From contig QPIN01000043.1 of NCBI GenBank assembly GCA_003666385.1, forward strand, positions 1-40,884: 40,884 nt of DNA, given 5' to 3'. This document shows, in pieces, positions 27,218 through 35,495 of this stretch. Within the stretch, counting starts at the first letter, position 1; each line of letters begins with the position of its first letter. The notes below the pieces were generated by a model that ran no database searches, had not been told where the DNA came from, and saw only the letters and a list, made by a program, of their open reading frames with translations. Both the position numbers and the translations under genes were made by a program. Source of the stretch: Methylococcales symbiont of Hymedesmia sp. n. MRB-2018 (GTDB taxonomy: Bacteria; Pseudomonadota; Gammaproteobacteria; Methylococcales; Methylomonadaceae).

Positions 27218-27937
27218 ATGAAGAATAATATTCTACTATTAGTGATTTTGGCATTTATTTTAAATGGCTGTGCTCTTCAAACAATAGTCAAAAAAAGAAA
27301 TTTAGATGTGCAAACAAAAATGAGTGAAACTATATTTTTAGACCCCGTTGCGATTAAAGATCAAATTGCTTATGTAAGAGTTAGGAATACAACAGACAAA
27401 GATATAAATATTGAGGACATTATAAAAAATACATTGGCTAAGCAAAACTTTGTGTTGACTCAAGATCCTGCAAAAGCAAATTTCATTATTCAAGCAAATT
27501 TATTACAAATAGGGAAAAGTGATCAGCGCTCAGCAGCTAGTGCTTTAACTGGTGGGTTTGGAGGAGCGGTAGCAGGGGCAGTTATAGGCAATGCAATCGG
27601 CTTAGGATCTAGTGGCCCTCTAATAGCAGCTGGGTTAATAGGTGCAGTGGCTGGTATAGTTGGAGACGCATTAGTAGAAGATACTTATTTCACAATGATT
27701 ACTGATATTGAAGTTAGGCAAAGGGCATTAAATGGTGAAATAGTTCAACAAGTTGATAATTTAAACTCTAAACTAGGAACATCAGGAAATAGTAAGCAAA
27801 TAGTAGAATCAAAAACTTCATGGAGAAAATATAGAACTAGAATTGTATCTGTTGCTAACCAAGTCAATTTAAAGTTTGAAGAGGCAAAAAGCAGCCTAAC
27901 GAAGGGGCTTATTAGATCAATTTCTGGTATTTTGTAA
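27218..27937 (+). CDS. traT: TraT-family complement-resistance / surface-exclusion lipoprotein
   Basis: A 239-residue outer-membrane lipoprotein (F-plasmid TraT 244). The lipobox is LNGC with Cys18. The N-terminal part of the mature protein (TKMSETIFLDPVAIKDQIAYVRVRNTTDK) and a long Gly/Ala-rich hydrophobic segment (about residues 107-150, TGGFGGAVAGAVIGNAIG) are the family hallmarks, followed by EVRQRALNGEIVQQ and a C-terminal WRKYRTRIVSVANQVNL. On F-type plasmids TraT blocks mating between like cells and confers serum resistance. No conjugation genes are near, so here it is a chromosomal homologue. It follows the holA remnant. Confidence 0.88.
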   Translation: MKNNILLLVILAFILNGCALQTIVKKRNLDVQTKMSETIFLDPVAIKDQIAYVRVRNTTDKDINIEDIIKNTLAKQNFVLTQDPAKANFIIQANLLQIGKSDQRSAASALTGGFGGAVAGAVIGNAIGLGSSGPLIAAGLIGAVAGIVGDALVEDTYFTMITDIEVRQRALNGEIVQQVDNLNSKLGTSGNSKQIVESKTSWRKYRTRIVSVANQVNLKFEEAKSSLTKGLIRSISGIL

Positions 27938-28009
27938 ATAAAAAGTACCTAACAAAAAGTCAAGTACGACACGTGGGAAATAATGGGAGAGTGTAAACAA
28001 CACGTATAC

Positions 28010-28864
28010 TCAATAACTCACATCCACCTGATAACCAAGACATCTTAATCTATCAGCAAACAAATTCATCTGTTTACAAGCTGTCTTTGTTATCTCTCCA
28101 GCCTCGGGCTGTAGTGGTGGTCTGGCAATAGTATAAAGCATAATTTTATCAACCTTTTTGACCCTTTGTCTTATCTTTTGCAATAACGCAACATACGCTT
28201 CTTTTTCTTTAAGCATCTCTTCATAGGATAAAAAATCCAGCATACAAGTTTGCACTCGGGTATCACACACTGCAGAACATCTACTCAAATTATCAACCAT
28301 TTTTTTATTGCTTTGCCTGCTATCATTTATTTTATTCCTACCTTCTTGAGTCGCACTATCCAGCTTAAACCAAACTTGTCCATTATAATGATTTAAAACT
28401 TTCAAGCCTTGTTGCACTTGCGAATGATGCATTAAACTGCCATTACTTATCAGCACAAAATCACTTGAAGGTAACACACCTTGCTCCAAAGCAATCTGCC
28501 CAATCAACTCTATTGCTTTATCAAAGCCGTTTAAACTCGTTGGCTCACCGTTTCCCGAAATTGCAATATCTTTAATCACCCTTTGTTTTTCAGGGACACT
28601 AAACTGCTCATAAAAACTTCCCTTTAGCACCCTATCAAGAAAAAAACGGAACTCTTCCTCTAATAATTTAAAGTTCATTTCAGGTGCAGAACCTCTAATT
28701 AAATTAGGCACTTGACAATAAACACAGCGCCAGTTACAGGCATTATTAGGATTAAAATTTATGCCTATTGATAAACCACCTGCTCTTCTGGAAAGCACGG
28801 GGTAAATATACTTTAACCCTGCAATGTCCCTACTATGATCTGCTGTAGTTAACTTATAATTCAT
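28010..28864 (-). CDS. Radical SAM protein of unknown substrate
   Basis: 284 residues. The cluster motif is C43-x3-C47-x2-C50 (CNWRCVYC), preceded by GLSIGINFNPNNA. A GNGEPT motif (SGNGEPTSLNGF) is the usual SAM amino-group contact (GGEP type), and VWFKLDSATQEGRNKIND is reminiscent of PflA/wyosine-related members. A C-terminal part with KVDKIMLYTIARPPLQPEAG has no other cluster motif. It could modify a tRNA, peptide or protein. It is divergent from rnfB and shares a 177-bp intergenic region with it, so co-regulation is conceivable, but a functional tie to Rnf is not shown. Confidence 0.8.
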   Translation of the reverse strand: MNYKLTTADHSRDIAGLKYIYPVLSRRAGGLSIGINFNPNNACNWRCVYCQVPNLIRGSAPEMNFKLLEEEFRFFLDRVLKGSFYEQFSVPEKQRVIKDIAISGNGEPTSLNGFDKAIELIGQIALEQGVLPSSDFVLISNGSLMHHSQVQQGLKVLNHYNGQVWFKLDSATQEGRNKINDSRQSNKKMVDNLSRCSAVCDTRVQTCMLDFLSYEEMLKEKEAYVALLQKIRQRVKKVDKIMLYTIARPPLQPEAGEITKTACKQMNLFADRLRCLGYQVDVSY

Positions 28865-28967
28865 AATTCCTTAAGTTTGTACTCGACACAACAATATGCG
28901 TGCCAATCAAAGAACCTGTAATAAATAATATTAAACCCATGGCAGACAAAAATAAGTCAAATTTGTG

Positions 28968-28973
28968 TATAAT
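28968..28973 (+). promoter_or_regulatory. Candidate -10 box of the rnf operon
   Basis: Perfect TATAAT in the radical-SAM / rnfB divergent region. The -35 side (around 28943-28950, CAGACAAA) is poor, so an activator may be needed. The leader would be about 60 nt. Confidence 0.4.
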
Positions 28974-29041
28974 TAGGAGTTATCTCAAACCTTACTATCA
29001 ATAACTTAGCCCTTAAATGTTCTATTTTTTCATAAAACAAT

Positions 29042-29926
29042 ATGCTTTCTAACATAATAATTGCTGCCATTTTTATGGCTGTGCTAGGCATTGTTTTAGC
29101 CATTATATTAGCCATTGCCAATAAAAAACTATTTGTTTATGAAGATCCTCGGATTGACCAAGTAGATGCAATGCTGCCTCAGGCTCAGTGTGGTGCATGT
29201 GGAGTGCCAGGCTGTAGGCCTTTTGCCGAAGCTGTAGTTGATGGCATAAAGCCACCCTCTGCATGTACTGTGAACACGGCCGAGGGCAATGAAGAAATTG
29301 CTGCATTTATGGGGGTAGATATGGGTGAGACAGAAAAAGTCGTGGCGCGTCTTGCTTGTGCTGGCGGCACGCATGTAGCATATACTCGTGCGAAGTACCA
29401 GGGTTTACAGACTTGCCAGGCCGCAGCTGTTGTTTCAGGCGGGGGTAAAGGTTGCAACTGGGGTTGTTTAGGACTGGCTGATTGTGCCGATGTTTGTGAT
29501 TTCGATGCCATTTTCATGGATGAATATGGGCTACCTATTGTTATTGAAGATAAATGTACCGCTTGTAATGACTGTATAGTGGTCTGCCCAAAAGATTTAT
29601 TCTCTCTGCAACCAGTGAGTCATCAGCTTTTTGTCGCCTGTAAAAGTCTTGACGAAGGTGATAAAGCAGAAGCAGAATGCGAAGTGGCTTGTACCGCGTG
29701 TGAAAAATGCGTGGTAGATGCACCAGAAGGTTTGATAGAAATTAAAAACAACCTAGCAGTGATTGATTTTAAAAAATATGATGAAATGACAGTAGACCGC
29801 TCGCCAATTGAACGCTGCCCCACAGGTGCTATTGTTTGGATAGACAGTAAATTGGGTACGACTCGATCCAGTGTTGGCAAAGCGGCTAATCAGTCCAGCC
29901 GAACAGAAACTCTACCTCAAGTTTAA
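29042..29926 (+). CDS. rnfB: Rnf complex subunit RnfB
   Basis: Iron-sulfur subunit of the Rnf ferredoxin:NAD+ oxidoreductase, which couples electron transfer with Na+ or H+ translocation. A single N-terminal membrane helix (4-26) precedes the Fe-S domain C50-x2-C53-x4-C58...C75. Ferredoxin-like clusters follow: C138/C142/C148/C152 (CNWGCLGLADCADVC) and C172/C175/C178/C182 (CTACNDCIVVCP), then a Cys-containing region (CEVACTACEKC) with a last RCPTGAI. At 294 residues it is the long type, not the approximately 190-residue enterobacterial RsxB. It is the first gene of a run with 17, 20, 6, 3 and 2 bp gaps, then a 17-bp overlap and 10 bp. Confidence 0.93.
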   Translation: MLSNIIIAAIFMAVLGIVLAIILAIANKKLFVYEDPRIDQVDAMLPQAQCGACGVPGCRPFAEAVVDGIKPPSACTVNTAEGNEEIAAFMGVDMGETEKVVARLACAGGTHVAYTRAKYQGLQTCQAAAVVSGGGKGCNWGCLGLADCADVCDFDAIFMDEYGLPIVIEDKCTACNDCIVVCPKDLFSLQPVSHQLFVACKSLDEGDKAEAECEVACTACEKCVVDAPEGLIEIKNNLAVIDFKKYDEMTVDRSPIERCPTGAIVWIDSKLGTTRSSVGKAANQSSRTETLPQV

Positions 29927-29943
29927 ATAAACATAGGTCAATA

Positions 29944-32900
29944 ATGGCTATTTTTGCTAAGAAAAAACAAAAAACAATCGTTAAATACCCTGGTATCCGA
30001 CAATTAATGAACGGTCAGTCTGCCGTTATCCATTGTGACAAAGAAGCCAGTGATGCGGCAGCAAGCCATTTATCTGGGTCTGCGGTTGAAATGGCAGAAC
30101 TCTGGGAGCAGCAAAAGAGCAACAATCATCTTAATATTGCTGACCGTCCACTGATTGCTGTTGATTGTGAAGATAATGCCTCTGCGGCTACTGCAACCGC
30201 TGGTTTGTCTTTATCAGGTTTGCGCGCCAGTCTTTTTAGTTCTACTGCACAAAGCATCACTTCCATGCAAGCATCATTGCATGCAGCGGCAGGTAAGAGG
30301 CTACCTTATTTATTAAATATGAGTTGTAGGTCCATTACCAAGGCAACGACTAATAGCCATTGTAGCCACGATGATTATAACAGTTTGAATAATACTGGCT
30401 TTGTTCAATTATTTGCTCGTAATAATCAAAGTGCTGCTGATTTAACTCTTATTGGTAGAAAAATAGCGGAGCTCAGTTTAAATCCTGTTGCCATTGCCCA
30501 AGACGGCATTTTAACCTCACATTTAATCGAACCTATTAACGCACCTGAGCGAGAGTTAATCGCTGAATTTGTCGGCTTGGCTGATGATATCATTGACACA
30601 CCTACACCAGCACAAACCATTCTATACGGCAAAACACGTAGACGTGTGCCTGAAACTTGGACTGTGGACCAGGCCGTTCAAACAGGAGGCAGTCGGGATT
30701 CTGATAGTTATATGCAAACTATTGCAGGACAGCGACCTTTTTTCTTTGATCATGTCGCAAAAATTACCGATCAATGCATGGATGAATGGTTTGATCTGAC
30801 GGGTCGCCGTTATCAACGTATTAATCAGTATTTATGTGAAGATGCTGAGTATTTGATTTTTGCGCAAGGCAGTGTTTTAAACACTACAGAAGCAAGTGCA
30901 AATATTTTACGTGCTCAACAAATTAAAGTCGGCGTAGTTGATATGACGCTGTTCCGTCCTTTTCCTGGAGATTTAATCAGCCAGCTTTGCAAAGGGTTAA
31001 AAGGCATTCTGGTTTTGGAAAGAACGGATCAGCCCTTATCAGAAGACTTACCCATTATCGCTGATATTCGTAGCTGCATGAATAAAGCCATTGACAATGG
31101 CAAGAGCAATGGATCAGCTTTTTCTGGCTATGCCAGCTATAACAAAACTACAGATATTGCGCCCTTATATTCCGCCTGTTTTGGCTTGGGCGGACATGCC
31201 ATTCAAACGGGTGATATTATTGTAGCCGTTGAAAATATGTTACCCAAAAGCAAACAACAGAAAACATTTTATTTGGGTATTAATTTTGTTAATGAGCAAG
31301 CACCCTCACCCCAGCAGGAAATTCAGCAACAAGCTGTGCTGGAGGCTTATTCAGAAATCAAACAATTATCGTTAAAAACAAAACGCATTAAAAATCCAGG
31401 TTTATCGAATACATTTTCTATCCGCATTCATTCTTTAGCTGGTTGGAAAGGTACAGAGGCAGGTACAAATCTAGCTCAAACACTATTTGCTGAGTTTGGC
31501 TTTGACATCAAAGCCAACACTCAGCAAACCATAGAAAAAAAAGGACTACCGACTACTTTTTATTTAGCGGCGGATACTGAATCTGTTAAGTTTGAGGATC
31601 AATATAACGCAATCAATACTGTCATTGCTATCGACCCCAATGTTTTTGCTTATTGTAATCCACTAGAGGCTTTAGTTGACAATGGCTGGTTTATTATCCA
31701 AAGCCCTTTGGCTGATGCCACTGCCGTTTGGCAACAATTTCCAGCCGATGCACAACACACCATCATTAGCAAACAGATTAAGGTGTTTTTTATTGATTCC
31801 ATAGCTATTGCAGAAAATGCACTTAATCAACAAAACAACACAGACCTATCTTTTCGGTTTGATTTGCAAAACAGCGTATTTAACGCTGTATTTTTTAAAG
31901 CGACACAGTTTGCCGCTTTAGTGGGTAAAACAGACGAAGACATACAATCTGTTATTGATAGCAATTCTGAATTGGTTGCACTTAGTTTTACTAAGCTCAC
32001 TGAACTTAATGTGGAACAAATGGGTAATGCTACAGCAGCAGTTCAGCAGCTTGCAGCCACAAGCCCTTTATTGCTGCAACAAAAACCCGCCAATGGTAAT
32101 GCCATTGCCGATATTCATCGTTTCTGGAATCAAACTGGTAGCCTATACAGCGACAATCATTCAGCAAAAAATTTGGCCGACCCTTTTATAGCATCTGGCA
32201 TAATCCCTGCATCCAGCAGTATTTTTGCCGATATGACAGCCAACCGCAAACAACACCCAGTATGGATCGCTGAAAATTGTACGGCTTGTGGAAATTGCTA
32301 TAGTGTTTGCCCTGACAGTGCTATTCCAGGCTTAATTAATACAGTTAATGAAGTCTTTGAAACCAATATTAAACGCATTGAAAAATCAGGCCGTAAGGTT
32401 AAACATCTACGCCGTGCTATTCGTACGGCAGAGAAAAAATATCATGCCCTCACTGCCGATAAATCAGTAGGTACTATTTTAGATCCGATCTTCGCCAAAG
32501 CCATTGGCGACACGGTTAAAGAATATGCCGAACCTGAGCGTGAAGAAGTTGCCCAGGAATTTGAATGGTTTAAAGAAGTCAGCGACACATTCAAATTCGC
32601 CCTGACAGAACCTTACCATGATGAGATGAATAATCGTATGCCAAGGAACGGTGGTTTGTTTTCTATCACCATTAACCCAAACAGTTGTAAAGGCTGTATG
32701 GAATGTGTCTCAGTATGTGATACCGATGCGTTAGTGGTAGTCGAACAAACCCAACAATCCAATGGTCAATTACGTAAAAACTGGGATTATTGGATGGATT
32801 TACCGACATCCAATAAAAAATATAGTCGCATTGATGACCTACATGCTAAAAAAGGCGTACTAGCTACCTTATTGCTTGATAAGAAAAATTATCATTCTCT

Positions 32901-34863
32901 GTTCAGTAACAGCAACAGTCGTTCAGGCAGTGGTGAGAAAATAGCGATTCATTTGTTTACCAGTACCGTGACCGCATTAATGCAGCCACGTATTGAACAA
33001 CATCTTAAACATATCAATCAATTAATTATTGATATGGAAAAACGCATTCGACTGCAACTGGTAGAAGCACTAGATATTAGTGATATTGATGCCCTAGAAA
33101 CTGCCATTGATGAAAACCATAATGTTGACCTGACCTTATCGCGGTTAAGTGGTGCATTGGATAAAGACAAAGCCACTCAGCCGATTGACCCTGCCTGGTT
33201 AAGGTTTGCCTTACAACTGGTGGCTAAACTCAAAAATTTAAAATGGAGCTATAACCAAGGCTTATCAGGAGAAGGTCGTGCCGCTTTGGGTTTAAGCCAA
33301 AGTGGAAAACAAACTGCCTGGAATGAATCATTTCCTTATAACCCTTATCCTTTTCCGTGGGCAAGTCATTTATCGCAAGATGCACCCGCTTTAGCCCTAG
33401 GTCTATTTGAAGGTCACATGGTAAAAATGGCAGAAGGCTTTAAAGCCATTCGCACTGCTGAACTGGAAATAAAAGGTAAATACGATAAAACGGAACACGA
33501 TAAATTCTTTGCTTATTTTGACTGGCAGCAATTCAGTGAAGAAGAGTATTTACTTTGCCCCCCCATCGTTTCTTTAACAGCAGAAGGCGTTGGTTTTAAA
33601 TCGGGTTTGCAGAATATATCCAACAGTTTATTATCCGGCACACCGATTAAAATTTTAGTTTTGGATAATCAACGCTCCCAGCCTTCCGCTAATTTACCTA
33701 AAGAATTAGGGCTGATTGCAATGGCACACCAAACTGCTTATGTGCACCAAGGTTCTGTCGCTAATACCGCGCATTTATTAGAAAATTACATTGATGGTTT
33801 AAATTATCGCGGCCCAGCTCTTTGGAGTATTTATACCTCAAACCAACCTGAACATGGTTTGGCCAATAACTCATTGACCGCACAAAGCAAATTGGCAGTT
33901 GAATCGCGTGCTTACCCATTAATGACTTTTGATCCTAGGTCAGGAAAAACTTGGGAACAATGCATTAACTTATCTGCTAACCCTCAACTGGATCAAGACT
34001 GGATTACTTATACACTGGATTACACCGATGAATATGGCAACAAGTTTGATATAGACGTGCCTTTAACCTTTGCTGATTGGGCACTGACAGAAGCAAAATT
34101 TAGTTCGCATTTTAAATCTGTTGCAGCAGATGCTCATACAGACAACATGGTTTTGCTAACTGACTATATTGAGTCTAGTGGTAATGACCAAGTGGAGAGC
34201 TTGCCGTTTATTTGGGCAGTACATCCACAAAGCAATCGCTTGCTTAAAGTGATTGTCTCAGCAGACATGGTTGCAGCCACCCAGCAACGTCGAGATTTTT
34301 GGCATACTTTAAAAGGCTTGGGTGGTAATAATAGAGTAGAAGTGGATACCCAGGCCATTGCCAATCAAGCCAAAGCCGAAATAGCGCAGACCATTACCGA
34401 AGGTTTGATGAGTATGATTGGCGGAGATGCCAGTGCATTAACGCGTATTCTTGCTGACACGGCAAAAATGGCAACGGTTCCCATTATTAAAGCTACACCC
34501 GTTCTTGAAAAACAAGCTGAAAAACAAGCTGAAAATTTCCCTGAGCCAAAAAAAGAAGTACTTGTAAACACAAAAAAAGCAGACAGTCCTAAAAAGGAAT
34601 CCGCTGTAGAACCCCATGAACCGGTCTGGATAGAAACACCCGATTGCACCACCTGTGATGAATGTGTAGATATTGCACCCGCTATATTTCAATATAACGC
34701 AGAGAAAAAAGCCATTGTTATTGACCCGACAAAAGGCACCTTTGAGGATATTGTCCGCTCTGCCGAAAAATGTACGGCAGTAATTATTCATCCAGGTACA
34801 CCGTGGAATCCAGAGGAACCTAATCTGGATAAACTAATCAAACGCGCTGAGTCGTTTCAGTAA
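29944..34863 (+). CDS. Giant PFOR-like iron-sulfur protein embedded in the rnf operon
   Basis: 1639 residues with the domain order of single-chain pyruvate:ferredoxin oxidoreductase. The N-terminal domain I is like POR-N (SGSAVEMAELWEQQ aligns to the PITPSSPMAEYVDEW region; HCSHDDYNSLNNTGFVQL aligns to GDHQDVMAVRQTGF). Domain II follows (IFAQGSVLNTTEASANILRA, VDMTLFRPFPGDL, ILVLERTDQPL), then a gamma-type domain (about 480-600). A dicluster ferredoxin domain carries C779/C782/C785/C789 and C915/C918/C921/C925. In the TPP domain the GDG motif is replaced by A1213-E1214-G1215, the DTEVYSNTGGQ loop by D1241-NQRSQPSAN, and the Cys segment of the proximal cluster is not seen. After an Ala/Lys-rich linker, a second ferredoxin domain has C1568/C1571/C1574 and C1610. 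I infer an electron-transfer protein derived from PFOR, probably without decarboxylase activity, partner of Rnf. The alignment is by eye. Confidence 0.8.
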   Translation: MAIFAKKKQKTIVKYPGIRQLMNGQSAVIHCDKEASDAAASHLSGSAVEMAELWEQQKSNNHLNIADRPLIAVDCEDNASAATATAGLSLSGLRASLFSSTAQSITSMQASLHAAAGKRLPYLLNMSCRSITKATTNSHCSHDDYNSLNNTGFVQLFARNNQSAADLTLIGRKIAELSLNPVAIAQDGILTSHLIEPINAPERELIAEFVGLADDIIDTPTPAQTILYGKTRRRVPETWTVDQAVQTGGSRDSDSYMQTIAGQRPFFFDHVAKITDQCMDEWFDLTGRRYQRINQYLCEDAEYLIFAQGSVLNTTEASANILRAQQIKVGVVDMTLFRPFPGDLISQLCKGLKGILVLERTDQPLSEDLPIIADIRSCMNKAIDNGKSNGSAFSGYASYNKTTDIAPLYSACFGLGGHAIQTGDIIVAVENMLPKSKQQKTFYLGINFVNEQAPSPQQEIQQQAVLEAYSEIKQLSLKTKRIKNPGLSNTFSIRIHSLAGWKGTEAGTNLAQTLFAEFGFDIKANTQQTIEKKGLPTTFYLAADTESVKFEDQYNAINTVIAIDPNVFAYCNPLEALVDNGWFIIQSPLADATAVWQQFPADAQHTIISKQIKVFFIDSIAIAENALNQQNNTDLSFRFDLQNSVFNAVFFKATQFAALVGKTDEDIQSVIDSNSELVALSFTKLTELNVEQMGNATAAVQQLAATSPLLLQQKPANGNAIADIHRFWNQTGSLYSDNHSAKNLADPFIASGIIPASSSIFADMTANRKQHPVWIAENCTACGNCYSVCPDSAIPGLINTVNEVFETNIKRIEKSGRKVKHLRRAIRTAEKKYHALTADKSVGTILDPIFAKAIGDTVKEYAEPEREEVAQEFEWFKEVSDTFKFALTEPYHDEMNNRMPRNGGLFSITINPNSCKGCMECVSVCDTDALVVVEQTQQSNGQLRKNWDYWMDLPTSNKKYSRIDDLHAKKGVLATLLLDKKNYHSLFSNSNSRSGSGEKIAIHLFTSTVTALMQPRIEQHLKHINQLIIDMEKRIRLQLVEALDISDIDALETAIDENHNVDLTLSRLSGALDKDKATQPIDPAWLRFALQLVAKLKNLKWSYNQGLSGEGRAALGLSQSGKQTAWNESFPYNPYPFPWASHLSQDAPALALGLFEGHMVKMAEGFKAIRTAELEIKGKYDKTEHDKFFAYFDWQQFSEEEYLLCPPIVSLTAEGVGFKSGLQNISNSLLSGTPIKILVLDNQRSQPSANLPKELGLIAMAHQTAYVHQGSVANTAHLLENYIDGLNYRGPALWSIYTSNQPEHGLANNSLTAQSKLAVESRAYPLMTFDPRSGKTWEQCINLSANPQLDQDWITYTLDYTDEYGNKFDIDVPLTFADWALTEAKFSSHFKSVAADAHTDNMVLLTDYIESSGNDQVESLPFIWAVHPQSNRLLKVIVSADMVAATQQRRDFWHTLKGLGGNNRVEVDTQAIANQAKAEIAQTITEGLMSMIGGDASALTRILADTAKMATVPIIKATPVLEKQAEKQAENFPEPKKEVLVNTKKADSPKKESAVEPHEPVWIETPDCTTCDECVDIAPAIFQYNAEKKAIVIDPTKGTFEDIVRSAEKCTAVIIHPGTPWNPEEPNLDKLIKRAESFQ

Positions 34864-34883
34864 CAAAACAACAACAACCCTAT

Positions 34884-35489
34884 ATGGCAAAAATTACCCA
34901 ATTATCTCAGTTAGATCTCAGTGCCAGCTATAACTATGCGGATTATTTGAACTGGCAACTGGATAAAACAGTCGAGCTTATCAAAGGTAAAATTATGCTG
35001 ATGTCGCCTGTGCCTAATGTGAAGCATCAAAGTATCGTCACTAATCTTAGTGGTCCCTTGTATCAGTATTTTCATAAGACTGACTGTAAATTATTTTATG
35101 CACCTTTTGATGTCCGTTTATATGATCATCAAAAATCATTAAATGCCGACAAAGAAATACATACAGTGATACAACCTGATGTATCCGTGATTTGTGATAA
35201 AAATAAACTCACCGAGCAAGGCTGCTTAGGCTCGCCCGACTGGATTATAGAAATTTTGTCCAAAGGTAATTCAAAAAAAGAAATGCAAATAAAGTATCAA
35301 CTCTATCAGCAAAGTGGAGTAAAAGAATATTGGATGGTTTACCCCTATGAGCAAGCAGTACATCAATTCGTATTAGATGAATTCAGCCAACAATATCAAC
35401 TCATCAATATGTTTGCAGAAGAAGATATCGCCAGCCCTCATCTATTCCCAGATTTAAAAATTGATTTGCAAGAGGTTTTCGCTGAATAA
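34884..35489 (+). CDS. Uma2-family (DUF820) putative restriction-endonuclease-fold protein
   Basis: 201 residues of the PD-(D/E)xK-fold Uma2 family, which is abundant in cyanobacteria and in some proteobacteria. Family signatures are YELIKG-like VELIKGKIMLMSPVPNVKHQ, IQPDVSVICD, GSPDWIIEILSKGNSKKEM and GVKEYWMVYPYEQAVHQF. Asp and Glu of PDV and IEIL and the Lys in KKEMQIKYQLY are candidate active-site residues. Function is unknown for most members. It lies on the rnf strand, 20 bp after the PFOR-like gene and 6 bp before rnfC, so it is transcribed with them although no electron-transfer role is known. Confidence 0.88.
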   Translation: MAKITQLSQLDLSASYNYADYLNWQLDKTVELIKGKIMLMSPVPNVKHQSIVTNLSGPLYQYFHKTDCKLFYAPFDVRLYDHQKSLNADKEIHTVIQPDVSVICDKNKLTEQGCLGSPDWIIEILSKGNSKKEMQIKYQLYQQSGVKEYWMVYPYEQAVHQFVLDEFSQQYQLINMFAEEDIASPHLFPDLKIDLQEVFAE

Positions 35490-35495
35490 AACACC

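Noticed and set aside
29103..29880. Several minus-strand frames of 60-110 codons inside rnfB
   Set aside because: They are mirror frames of a Cys/Ala-rich gene; no independent coding features.
34365..34791. Minus-strand frames of 95 and 117 codons opposite the 3' part of the PFOR-like gene
   Set aside because: Low-complexity Phe/Cys/Ser-rich translations that reflect the Lys/Glu/Ala-rich linker on the coding strand.
29944..34863. Simple annotation as NifJ / pyruvate:flavodoxin oxidoreductase
   Set aside because: The domain order fits, but the GDG motif, the DTEVYSNTGGQ loop and the proximal-cluster cysteines are not seen, so the enzymatic name would mislead.
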